A stretch of 64,000 bases of DNA from Thermogemmatispora carboxidivorans (GTDB taxonomy: Bacteria; Chloroflexota; Ktedonobacteria; Ktedonobacterales; Ktedonobacteraceae), in the NCBI RefSeq assembly GCF_000702505.1, contig NZ_JNIM01000001.1, positions 2,914,001 to 2,978,000 on the forward strand, given 5' to 3'. Position numbers and translations under genes: made by a program. Shown here in pieces: positions 36,120-45,618 of this stretch (positions are counted from its first letter, which is position 1; each line of letters starts with the position of its first letter). The notes under the pieces were generated by a model. That model had not been told where the DNA came from and made no database searches. It worked only from the letters and a program-made list of their open reading frames with translations.

Positions 36120-37203
36120 GTTAGGAGAATCCTTTTATGCCACTACTGAGGCTCAGAATGTCCGACGCCTCTTCATCGGAATCATGCCGCATAACTATAC
36201 CCATATCAATGCCATTGTTCGCATCGCAGAGCTCTACCACAAGGCTATCGAGGATCTGCGGCGTGACCCTGCAGGAGCCATTGTCCACCTGCAGCTGACT
36301 TCGGTGGACAGCCCTGCCGCGTTCCTGGAGATGCTTTCTCACTATGAAGTCTTTGTCACGTATCTGCTGTCCAAACGGGAGGGAGACCGGCTTGATCAGA
36401 GCTTTGAAGGGCAACTCAATCGAGAGCTGACCGAGGCCGGCTACAGCGAGGTCTACAGCCGTTCAATCACCAGTGCAACCACCTTTGCCGAGGTCGCCAG
36501 GATCCTGGATCAGCTGGAACAACCTGATCCAGATTTTGCCCGGCGCCTGCGATCACTGACAGCAACCAGTACGATTTCCCATGGCGTGGACGTAGAGCGA
36601 CTCAATTGCTTGTGCTTCTTTGGGATGCCCCGTCAAACTGCTGAATATATCCAGACCTCCAGCCGGGTTGGACGTGACCACCCTGGCCTGGTCTTCGTCT
36701 GCTTCAACCCGGCCCGAGAGCGGGATCAGAGTCACTACCACCTTTTCATCAAATATCACGAATACCTTGATCGGCTGGTAGAACCTGTTCCAGTGAATCG
36801 CTGGAGCAAGTTTGCCATCCGGCGTACCATCCCGGGGCTCTTCATGGCTCTGTTACTGAATGAGTATAATCTCAGGCTGGGAGGAGGTGGAAAAAAGTCT
36901 CTCTACTTCAGCAAGCAGGTGCGCCAGCTTCTGGAAAGCCGCCGACTGCGACCGGATGAAATGATCGCCTGCCTGGATGAGGCCTACTGCACCACCAGGC
37001 GGGAAAGTGGCCAGGAATTCGCAGAGGTGATCCAGGAAAAGGTCAGCGAGTACTTCGATATGCTGCGCAATCCTCAGAAGAAATTCACCTCCGAGAATCT
37101 GACAGAACAGCCGATGCAGAGCCTGCGGGATGTTGATGAGCAGATTGATATTATTCCAGACAAGGACTCGCGCCTTCTCATGAGCCAGGCCAGCAGGGGG
37201 TAA
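36120..37203 (+). pseudogene. drmA: DISARM-like DrmA helicase, C-terminal part only
   Basis: About 350 residues resemble the C-terminal half of DrmA, the DISARM helicase: RLFIGIMPHNYTHINAIVRI opens the second helicase lobe, TISHGVDVERLNCLCFFGMP and AEYIQTSSRVGRDHPGLVFV are helicase motifs V and VI, and RERDQSHYHLFIKYHEYLDR is characteristic. Intact DrmA proteins are over 1000 residues with an N-terminal ATPase lobe (Walker A and DEAD-type motifs); none of that is present upstream, where an AT-rich island and relics lie instead. The fragment is therefore not an active helicase. The drmB-like gene starts six bases after its stop. Confidence 0.75.
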
Positions 37204-37208
37204 GAGCA

Positions 37209-39091
37209 ATGAGGCGAGGAAAACAGCAGATTCTCTTCAATTTCCTGCCCGGGAAAACCTTCGACTTTGAGGGGGGGCAGTTCATTTGCAAGGTCACTAA
37301 TATTCAGGCGAGTGATGATCCCGAGCGACGGCTGAACAAACCCTATGTGCTTGATCGAGTTGCCTGGCTGCTCCAGCAATGGCCAGAAGAGCGCCGTCGA
37401 GGTTTTCCGGATATTCATCAGCAGGACCGTTACGTGCTGGTCACTCCCAGGGCAGTCCTGGCAGAAATCTTTCCGTTGCTCTTCGAATGCACCAACAAAG
37501 GCTGCAGACGGGCTGTCCTCTACCATACCCTTGGAGAAGTCAGTCAGTACAACCCGGAGTTGCGCTGCCCTCACTGTAAGGAACGCCTGATTCAGCTGCA
37601 CCATGTCCTGATCCATAGCTGTGGTCATATCCGACCCCTCATTCTGCCCTCCTGTCCGCGTCATAAGCGCGAGCACCTCTGGCTGAATACAGGCGACAGT
37701 CAGAAGTATGCTCAGTTCCGCTGGCAATGCCGGCTCTGCTCCTTCCAGTCTCCCATTATCGAGGGCAACTGCGATGACTGCAATCTCCCCAAGAGGCAAA
37801 TGCGGCCCATCGTTCATCGGGCCACCGCTTCCTACCACCCTCAGTATCGGACACTGATCAATCTTCCAGGAAAGGAGCTCGACCTCATTCTGAAGGACCC
37901 GGAGCGCCACTGGCTGGCCATTGCCGCCTGCCTGCGGATCTTTGATCACGGACCTGATCTCCGTCTGCGCGATCTGGCTGTCAGTGCTCAGGGACAGCCT
38001 GCGGATCAGGAAGCTTTGGCCACACTGGCGCGGCTGATCAGCATGGCCCCCCCAAGAAGCAGGCTGACTTGCAGGCTCACCTGGATGCAGTCCAACAGGG
38101 GCTTGCCGGAGCAGGGGGGGATCATCGTCGCCGGGTTCTCGCTCAGGTCAGGCAGCTGATCACGCTGCAGGGAGAGGATCTTGAAGAGACAGGAAGGGAG
38201 CTACTGGAGTTCGTTCGCATCAGAGAATCGCTGCACGTTGTGACCATCAAGGACCTTGAGCAAAAGGCACGTCAGGAGAACAGCAGCCGACTCCCTCTCT
38301 ACCAGGAAACCTATCGCCAGGCTCTGCTGAGTACGGGACTGGCCGATCTGCATCTGATCGGGGATGTTCCGGTGACAACGGTTCCCATCGGATGTACCCG
38401 CAACCAGCGTGAGGCTGATGAGACCGTGATTCGTGCCTTTCCCGGCCTCCAGCCGAAGGACCCGCGTACGCCTCTCTATACCGAGACGACGGAAACCGAA
38501 GCCTTGCTGTTCCGCCTGGATCTCCGGCGTGTGATGCGCTGGCTCAGGCTCAATGGGCTGATCACAGAGGAGCCTGCCGCAGACGACGAGGCAACCCTGC
38601 ACGCCTGGATTCTCAACCGCATGAAGACCGTGAATCCCTTCCGGGAAATCACCAGGGATCACCCGGTCACCCAGGCAATCTTCGGGCTGGTCCTCTCGTT
38701 TCGTCATCTGGTACTCCGTCAGGCTGTCATTCTCAGCGGGTTCGATCGGACCAGCGTAAGTGAGTATCTCTTTCCCCGCGCGCTCTCCTTTGTTCTCTAC
38801 AGCAAGAACCGAACGGCATTTACGATTGGAGGTCTGTATACCCTTTTTGAGCAGACACTCCATGAACATCTTCGAGCCGTCATGAACGCCGGAGAGATCT
38901 GCATTGACGATCCGGTTTGCCTGGAAGAGACGGGAGCCTGCCATGCCTGTATGCACATCTCAGAGATGAGCTGTGAATATTTCAACCGCAACCTTCACCG
39001 CAAATATCTCTTCGGTCGGCTTGAGCCCGACGGACGCGAATATAGTGGCTACTGGGATCAACGGTGTGCAGTTGAGCAGATTGCCATGTAG
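37209..39091 (+). pseudogene. drmB: DISARM-like DrmB (DUF1998) protein, frameshifted in a C run
   Basis: Frame 1 (37209-38159) has an N-terminal domain and Cys-rich zinc segments (CPHCKERL, HSCGHIRPLILPSCPRH, CRLCSF with CDDC). Frame 2 (about 38054-39091) continues with KKQADLQAHLDAVQQG and ends in the DUF1998 cysteine cluster ETGACHACMHISEMSCEYFN. The switch falls in a run of seven C at 38047-38053; one more C would restore MAPPKKQADLQ and a single protein of about 627 residues. It may be a real frameshift, a sequencing error or a phase-variable tract. DrmB with DrmA forms the DISARM core that blocks incoming phage DNA; methylase and DrmC genes are not in the window. Confidence 0.78.
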
Positions 39092-39124
39092 CCAGGGCAG
39101 GCGAGTGAGGGGTCCCCATCCCTG

Positions 39125-42100
39125 TCACAGAGCATGTTGCAGGAAACGATCCACCCAGCCGAAGGCCTCGAACAGGGCCAGCCCCAGCTCGGGAGAACGC
39201 ACGACCAGGGGTGTGACAAGGGAGAAGCGGGCGAGGGCGTCGGGTTCTCCGCGGGCCTCAAGCCAGGCACGCTGCAGCAGAGCCAGGAACCCGTGTGCGG
39301 CTGCGTCAGCGCGAACCAGTGCCTCTCCCAGTTGTCTCCATAGCGCTGCCTGCAGCCCGTGATCCCGATGTGCGCGGATCGCTTCTGCTGTCTCCTGGAA
39401 GCGCTGGCCCTCTGTCAGCAGCTCCCCGAGCCTCCTCACCAGCGCCACCTCCTGGCAATGTTTCCCGAGGTGCATGGCTTGCGCTGTCTCTTGAGGAGCC
39501 TGTATCCGCGCCCGTGCTGCTGCCAGCTCCGCCTGGGCCCTCGCCCGCCAGAAGCCATCGGCAAGCGCCTGGCTCATGTCCTCCGCTGCACGCCAGACTT
39601 GCTCCGCTTCCTCAGTGCGCTGGGCGAGCGCGAGCGCCTCCGCCAGGTCGATCAGTGCTCGCGCTCGCCTGAAGCTGGCCTCACTCGCCCGGACCATCCC
39701 CTCCGCCTCCTGCCAGATCCTCCTCGCCTCTTCAAGGGACGACCCCCGCGCAAGCGTCTCGGCGAGTCTGGTCAGCGCGCGTGCCTGCCCGAAGCGGTCC
39801 GGGAGAGCGCGGATGACTCGTTCCGCTTCCTGATAGCGCCGGGCCTGCAGGAGCACCCCCGCCTGCCTGAAGCGGTCCGGGGTGGAACGACTCCCTTCCT
39901 CCGTTTCGTGCTGGGCTTGCGTCGCCTCCTCAGTGCGGTGCATCCGCGCGAGCGCTTTCTTCAGGTTCAGCAGGTCCCACGACCTCGAGAGACGGTCCGA
40001 GAGGGCACGGCTCATCTCTTCGACCCGCGCTGCTTCCTCTTCACGCTGCGCCTGCCTGAGCGCCTTCGCCAGTGCTTCCAGCGTCTCTGCCCGCAGACAG
40101 CTGTCCCCCATGGCCCGACTGACTTCCTCCGCTTCCTGGTAGCACTGCGCTTCCAGCAGCACCCTGACCAGCTCCTCCATCACCTGGGTCCGCGACTCAT
40201 CGCTCTCGATCCGCTGCGCTGTCTGCTGCACCCTGTATCCAAGCTGCAGCACCTCGCTGGCTCGCCCCGGCTCCCTGGTCCACCACTGGGCGATCGCCAG
40301 CCACGCCCTCGCTTGCTCTCCAGGGTCACTCCGCAATGCAGCCAGCCCCAGCGCCTTGCTCTCCTGCCCCAACGCCGCCATGAGCGAAAACGCCTCCAGC
40401 GGATAGCGGTCTGCGATCCCACTCAAGCTGGCACGTAAGAGCGTGGAGCGCCAGAGCGCTGGCAACCGCTGCAGCCCCTCCGCGCTCTCCCCCGCACTGG
40501 CCGCCACCCGCTGTCCTAGCACCAGGTCCTGTGCATACTGCTGCCCACTCACCTCCCAGCGCACCTTCTCTTGTCCATAGTGGCCTGCATCCAGGAGGGC
40601 CAGGAGCCGTCCCCACTGCAATGGACCCGCCTGGAAGAGGTGCCAGACGTAATGTCGGCGCGCATAGTGCCGCCGTCTCTGCTCACTCCTCTCCAGGCTC
40701 TCCTGCCAGATTCGCGCCAGCCCCTCCTCCTCACACCAGGCCGCCAGCAGCGCGTGCCACCGCTGCTCGTCCTCTTCATCAAAGAGATAGTCTCGCTCCG
40801 GTTGGTCCGGGTCCCGGCGCAAGTACTCTCGAAACTTCTCATGATAGAGACGGTACGAAATCACGCCATCCACTCGCTCTTCTACCAGCACTCCTCCAAG
40901 CTGCTCCAGCCCCAGCTTCAGTTCCTGTCCGTCAATGGACCTGCCTCCCCCTTCACGCCGTTGCCAGAGCTGCACCAGCGCTTTCAGCTGCCGTCGCTCT
41001 AGTGGCTCTGCCGCTACCAGCAAGATCCCCAGCAGGGGCTGGATCACCCGGCCCCAGCGGGTCTGCGCTCCAGGATGGCGGCGTCCCCACTGATCCAGCG
41101 CCAGTGAGAAGAGCTGGTGCGGATTCGCCGCTACCCGGCGGGCGAGCGCTGCCGGAGAGAGCTCGTCAGAACCAGATGTGGCCAGCAAGCGGGCCGCCAG
41201 ATCCAGAAAGAGCGGTGTTCCTTCCATGTGCAGATAGAGCTGCTCGCTCAGCTCCGGCGTCAGCGCTCGCCGGATACCCGAGTGGGCCGCCAGCCGCTGG
41301 TGCAGCAGCCGCTGCCAGTCTGGCCTGCTCAGCGCTGGCAGCGCATATACCTCCAGCGGCTCATAGCACTGCAGGACGGGCAGCAGGCTGGGCCGTGTCC
41401 CCAGCACAAACACGACCCCGGGCACTGGCTCCCCTCCCTCAGGCAAGGGGAGAACCACCCGGCCTGCGCTGTCCTCTGGGAGCTGGTCCAGCCCATCGAG
41501 ACAACACAGCACCGGACCTGTTCGCTTGACCACCTCCTCCAGCAGCCGCCGCAGCGCCAGTTGCAGCCCTGCCAGCGGCTCATGCTCCACGGAGAACGGC
41601 TCCAGGCCCGACCTGAGCAGCAGCGAGGCGACCAGGTGTCGTAGCAAGATGTCCTGATAGCCCGGCCCCGGTTGAGGGGGGATGAAATGCGCCAGCACCG
41701 TCCAGGCTGCTGGCTGGCCTCCCTCCTGCTCACAGGGGAAGGTGGTGACCAGCCTGGCCAACAGGCTACTCTTCCCTTGCCCAGCCACGCCCGTGACGAC
41801 CAGATACCCGCCTGTGGACCGCAAGCGCTCAATCCGTTGGCACAGCGCTTGCAGTTCTTGCTCTCGACCGACCACCTGTTGCACGCGCTCCTGCAGCCAG
41901 GCCTCACTGAACGGGTGCCGCGCGTATTCCCGCAGCGCTGTCGGTGTCGCCTGCTGTACCGCCTGGTCTCCCTGGTGAAACGTCGCCAGCACCACACGCC
42001 CCTGCCCCGTCGCTTCCGTCGTCAGCCCTGGCAGTCGCTGGCGCAAGTCATCCACTAACCGCTCATAGGTGAGCTGCCCCTGCGCATCGAGCAGATCAGG

Positions 42101-42808
42101 ACGCGCTCCTCGTAGCGCCGGCAGCAGGGCGCTGACCAGCTGGGTCCAGCCCTGCGCCCGCTGCTCCTGCGTTGTGCCCTGCGCTGAGGTAGCGGCCAGA
42201 ACGATCCGCGCTCCTCGCTGGGGCCGCTCCTCTCCTCCGAGAGCGGCGTGCCACAGGTGCCGGACCGCCTGGGTGAGTCCCTCCAGCGGCTGTGCTTCAC
42301 GCTGCGCCTGCGTCGTCGCCTGCCCGGCATGACAACAGTCCAGCAGTACCATCACCGTCCCTGCCTGGACCTCGGGGGTATCCAGCAGCATCTCTCGCAG
42401 CCAGCTCAGCGAGAGGTGCGCCCGCTGATCGAACGGCAGCACTGCCGGGTCAAAATCGTGCGTCGCCAGATACACCTCGCGTTGCTCTGTCGGCAGCAGC
42501 CACGGCACGCCATGACCGCAAAAGCAGAACAGCAGTAGATCCTGCGGACGGGCATCCTGGAGGAGGGCATAGAGGGCCTGTCTCACCCGCTCCGTGGTCG
42601 CCTGCTCGTTGAGCAGCGGTCCTCCCCCGACCAGCGCAAAGCTGCCGTGCTCCTGCAAGGCAGTGGCGAGCGCCAGAGCGCTCCTGGCCGCAGTGGCCAG
42701 GGGGGCCTGGCCTGAACGAGGGGCCTCATTGACCCCTACCACCAGGGCCCGCCGCTCCCCTGGAGAAGGATTCCCGGATGTGCTCATCTGCGTTCCCGCT
42801 GGGGGCAT
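39125..42808 (-). CDS. Caspase-like protease fused to NTPase and helical (TPR-like) repeats
   Basis: 1227 residues from the ATG at 42808 (AGGAGGTG upstream). Residues 15-270 are a caspase/peptidase C14 domain with the His in FCGHG (His99) and the Cys in LLDCCHAG (Cys159). Residues 300-620 are a STAND/NACHT-type NTPase: VVGREQELQALCQ, Walker A GVAGQGKSS (340-348), Walker B-like LCCLDGLDQLPED. Residues about 800-1200 are regular helical pairs rich in Arg/Glu/Ala (for example QARALTRLAETLARG), fitting TPR or related sensor repeats. Such proteins are switch-type effectors: the repeats sense a trigger, the NTPase oligomerises and the caspase cuts targets, often in phage defence or programmed death. 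Confidence 0.88.
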   Translation of the reverse strand: MPPAGTQMSTSGNPSPGERRALVVGVNEAPRSGQAPLATAARSALALATALQEHGSFALVGGGPLLNEQATTERVRQALYALLQDARPQDLLLFCFCGHGVPWLLPTEQREVYLATHDFDPAVLPFDQRAHLSLSWLREMLLDTPEVQAGTVMVLLDCCHAGQATTQAQREAQPLEGLTQAVRHLWHAALGGEERPQRGARIVLAATSAQGTTQEQRAQGWTQLVSALLPALRGARPDLLDAQGQLTYERLVDDLRQRLPGLTTEATGQGRVVLATFHQGDQAVQQATPTALREYARHPFSEAWLQERVQQVVGREQELQALCQRIERLRSTGGYLVVTGVAGQGKSSLLARLVTTFPCEQEGGQPAAWTVLAHFIPPQPGPGYQDILLRHLVASLLLRSGLEPFSVEHEPLAGLQLALRRLLEEVVKRTGPVLCCLDGLDQLPEDSAGRVVLPLPEGGEPVPGVVFVLGTRPSLLPVLQCYEPLEVYALPALSRPDWQRLLHQRLAAHSGIRRALTPELSEQLYLHMEGTPLFLDLAARLLATSGSDELSPAALARRVAANPHQLFSLALDQWGRRHPGAQTRWGRVIQPLLGILLVAAEPLERRQLKALVQLWQRREGGGRSIDGQELKLGLEQLGGVLVEERVDGVISYRLYHEKFREYLRRDPDQPERDYLFDEEDEQRWHALLAAWCEEEGLARIWQESLERSEQRRRHYARRHYVWHLFQAGPLQWGRLLALLDAGHYGQEKVRWEVSGQQYAQDLVLGQRVAASAGESAEGLQRLPALWRSTLLRASLSGIADRYPLEAFSLMAALGQESKALGLAALRSDPGEQARAWLAIAQWWTREPGRASEVLQLGYRVQQTAQRIESDESRTQVMEELVRVLLEAQCYQEAEEVSRAMGDSCLRAETLEALAKALRQAQREEEAARVEEMSRALSDRLSRSWDLLNLKKALARMHRTEEATQAQHETEEGSRSTPDRFRQAGVLLQARRYQEAERVIRALPDRFGQARALTRLAETLARGSSLEEARRIWQEAEGMVRASEASFRRARALIDLAEALALAQRTEEAEQVWRAAEDMSQALADGFWRARAQAELAAARARIQAPQETAQAMHLGKHCQEVALVRRLGELLTEGQRFQETAEAIRAHRDHGLQAALWRQLGEALVRADAAAHGFLALLQRAWLEARGEPDALARFSLVTPLVVRSPELGLALFEAFGWVDRFLQHAL

Positions 42809-43106
42809 CCGGCTGTCACCTCCTGGACGGACTTGCCCGATCAGTGTGGGCAGCAGGACGTCTCTTCAGAGACAGTCATCATCGGCCTGGTTCCTTCATG
42901 GGGCCTCTGCCATCCGGGCCCTCGCTCCTTGCCTCTCTCTGGGAGGAAGACCTCCTTCAGGTGGCATGTATCGCGCGCTCTGCATGCCCTCGCTGGGAGG
43001 AGGAGAGCCGGCCAGAGGCACTGGTACCAGCCTGCTCCCTGGGCCTGTTCGTGCGCTGCTGTCCCCGCGTCGAATACGGACCAGGTGAGATGATGTGCGA
43101 CTGCGC

Positions 43107-43685
43107 TCAGGGAGTATGCCGGCGGGCGATCCCCCCTCGCTTGCGCGGCAGCCGCAGCGTCAGGGTCACCTGCAGCCCCCCGTCCCCCAAGATCGCCGGC
43201 TGCCTGGCGCGCTGGGTCCGCACCAGGTCGGTGAGCACCAGCTGCACCTGTGCTACGTCAGCCCCGTCAAGGGAACGGGTCATGTCCCCCAGCTGGAGGG
43301 TGACCGTGATCGGGTGAACCTGGCGCTGTGCCTGGCCCACGTGCCGGGCATACCGCTCTCTCACGCGCGTCGCCACCGTCCAGAGAGCACTCGCCAGCGT
43401 GAGCAGCGCGCTCGCGTCGTTGAGCACCTCTTCCAGGGTCATGCGGTGCTCCCAGACCCACTGCAGCGACGCTGCGAGCAACTCAAACAGCAATGGGCCG
43501 CCCTGTTGCCCTGTGGGCACAGGCCGTAGAGTCAAGCCCTCCTGGCAGAGGAGGGTCATGGCCTCCTGTCCCACGGTCTGGATGAGGGCGGGATCAGGGT
43601 GCTCCTCCGAGTCGGCGCACAAGGCCACCAGGATCGTGAACGGAGGAGCCGGTTCGGACGCAGGGGTCCTGGCAGGGGTATCCAT
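43107..43685 (-). CDS. Small protein upstream of the caspase-NTPase gene
   Basis: 192 residues from the ATG at 43685 (GGGAGG upstream). The N-terminal part PPFTILVALCADSEEHPDPA is followed by a helical segment (EVLNDASALLTLASALWTVA) and a C-terminal beta part VQLVLTDLVRTQRARQPAIL with a basic tail. It lies 298 bases upstream of the caspase gene in the same direction. I do not recognise it. It could be a partner or adaptor of the effector, like other small proteins next to caspase/STAND genes. Confidence 0.65.
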   Translation of the reverse strand: MDTPARTPASEPAPPFTILVALCADSEEHPDPALIQTVGQEAMTLLCQEGLTLRPVPTGQQGGPLLFELLAASLQWVWEHRMTLEEVLNDASALLTLASALWTVATRVRERYARHVGQAQRQVHPITVTLQLGDMTRSLDGADVAQVQLVLTDLVRTQRARQPAILGDGGLQVTLTLRLPRKRGGIARRHTP

Positions 43686-44992
43686 GACTGGGGCCTCCCT
43701 CGTGCAAAAATCAGCGTCTCTTCCACTAAAGAAGAACGCGCACCGCTCCTCCTTGTCGCACAGAGATTCTTCCCGTGTTTCCTGCTCATGCTGAGTTCCT
43801 TGCCCTGGCCACTTCGTCTGCCCGGATGGCCTGCCACCTGTCCACCGGGAACAGAGCTGATGAAGGACGCGACCGGCACGGATTCTGAGCAACGAGCACT
43901 ACACCGCGACGCTCCTTATCTGCTAGGACAGGGATGGTGCTCCTGCGAGCTGCCTGGACAGGACGCGGACGGCATCCACGCCTGCAGAGGGGTCGCTCCT
44001 GTCACGGGCAGCCTCTTCCTCCGCTCAGGGAGCTGGCTGACCCCCGGGCAGCCACCTGTCCGTTGCCCCTCGCCGCCCAGTCTCATCCTGGCCATCCTGT
44101 TCCCCAAGGGCGACGGGCGGGCGTGAACAGGCCTCCGCGAGATGCTCAGTGCTCTGTCGCCTTGCCGCCATCCTGCTTCCAGCCCTCCACCCCCTCGGGG
44201 AACGTGTCAGGGCATCTTCTCCCGGCTTCCCCCGCTCCGCTCCTGATGCTGCTACGAAAACGGCACCGTCCATGTCCCTCCTGATCAGGAGGAGCCTATT
44301 CCCGGCGAACGTCCCGTGTGTGCCCCGATCGGGCAACGCCAGCAGTGCCCTGCTCAACCGATTGCTTCTTGGCACGGTGCAGCGCTCCGCATCATCAGGC
44401 AACGTGCTGTGTGGTCGCTCGCCCAGGTTCCCTGGGCTACCCTGCCTGCCCCCAGGCGCGCCTCCGACGCCTGGAGGCCTCTCAGTGACGCGGTCGCCCT
44501 CATCCCTTCACCTGGAAGCCGGCTCCTGCCTGTCTTCCCCAGCGCATGGTCCGACCCCGTGGCTCTACGGTCCCAGCACTCAGGATGCTGTTGGCAGAGG
44601 GAGCCTGCTGCCATGCCATCCGCAGGGGGGAGCGTTTCATGGGAGCGAATAGCCCACCACCGTGGCTGCAGGGACAAACCCTGGCGGGGAGCTGACTCGG
44701 GAGGACCGCTCAGCGGCATCTCCTGCGGGCGGGCTGTGCCATGCTGCTGCCCTCCATGCTGCTCTTACTGCAAGGAATAGTTCTTGCTGCTCTCGCTGCC
44801 CAGGCTCGTCGCTTCGAGCATCTCGGCACCCGGCTTCCCACGCAGCGATGCTCGAAGGGCTTCCCTGGCCGCCGCAGGGCCACAGGGGCTGGCATCATGG
44901 CCTCACAATAGCGGTCACTGCTGGCCGATTTTTTGGGATGCTCGAAACGGCTTGACGGAGACGGCTCCAGATGCTATCGTGGAGGAGGGGCT
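43686..44992. other. Region without a supported gene upstream of the CRISPR array
   Basis: About 1.3 kb, GC-rich, with no convincing gene on either strand and no cas gene. The part adjoining the array (roughly 44800-44992) is where the leader should be if transcription runs left to right, but it is not AT-rich as most leaders are. Confidence 0.4.
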
Positions 44993-45618
44993 GTCAGAAG
45001 CAGCGAAGAAGCCCGTCTGGGATTGAAACTTGTAGACACAGGGATGCCTCTCACCCCTACCTCGGTCAGAAGCAGCGAAGAAGCCCGTCTGGGATTGAAA
45101 CTTGTAGACACAGGGATGCCTCTCACCCCTACCTCGGTCAGAAGCAGCGAAGAAGCCCGTCTGGGATTGAAACCAACAGCCGAATTTGCCAACCTGTCCA
45201 GGCCAAAAGCGTCAGAAGCAGCGAAGAAGCCCGTCTGGGATTGAAACATTATATCTATATCCCGGGATCGCTATCCGGGGAGTCCCGTCAGAAGCAGCGA
45301 AGAAGCCCGTCTGGGATTGAAACGGGCTATTTCTATCATCCGCGCGCGGATCTCTTCCCGGTCAGAAGCAGCGAAGAAGCCCGTCTGGGATTGAAACGGC
45401 AGGACCGGGTATGACTGTCCCGCTACGCCCACTGGTCAGAAGCAGCGAAGAAGCCCGTCTGGGATTGAAACCTCACAATGGTCACTCGCGGCCTGTCTGC
45501 ACGTGTTGGGTCAGAAGCAGCGAAGAAGCCCGTCTGGGATTGAAACTTTTGCCGTCGGAACTGGACAGATTACCTCTGTCTGTCAGAAGCAGCGAAGAAG
45601 GCCGGCTGGGATTGGGGA
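44993..45618 (+). CRISPR. CRISPR array: 8 perfect 37-base repeats, one degenerate end repeat, 8 spacers
   Basis: The 37-base repeat begins GTCAGAAGCAGCG and ends GGGATTGAAAC, at 44993, 45065, 45137, 45211, 45287, 45361, 45435 and 45510. A degenerate ninth copy at 45582-45618 has lost the GAAAC end. Spacers are 35-39 bases. Spacers 1 and 2 (45030-45064, 45102-45136) are identical. The GATTGAAAC end and the decayed right copy show that it reads left to right, with the leader on the left. Repeats ending this way go with type I or III systems. There are no cas genes in the window, so they must lie elsewhere. Confidence 0.97.

Noticed and set aside
39359..41529. Long plus-strand frames opposite the caspase-NTPase gene
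   Set aside because: They are antisense shadows of a long GC-rich gene; they are rich in Arg, Pro and Ser with no family features.
44933..45414. Open frames across the CRISPR array encoding repeated RRSPSGIET or SSEEARLGLK units
   Set aside because: They are translations of the 37-base repeat, not a repeat protein; the frames have no ribosome site and shift with spacer length.
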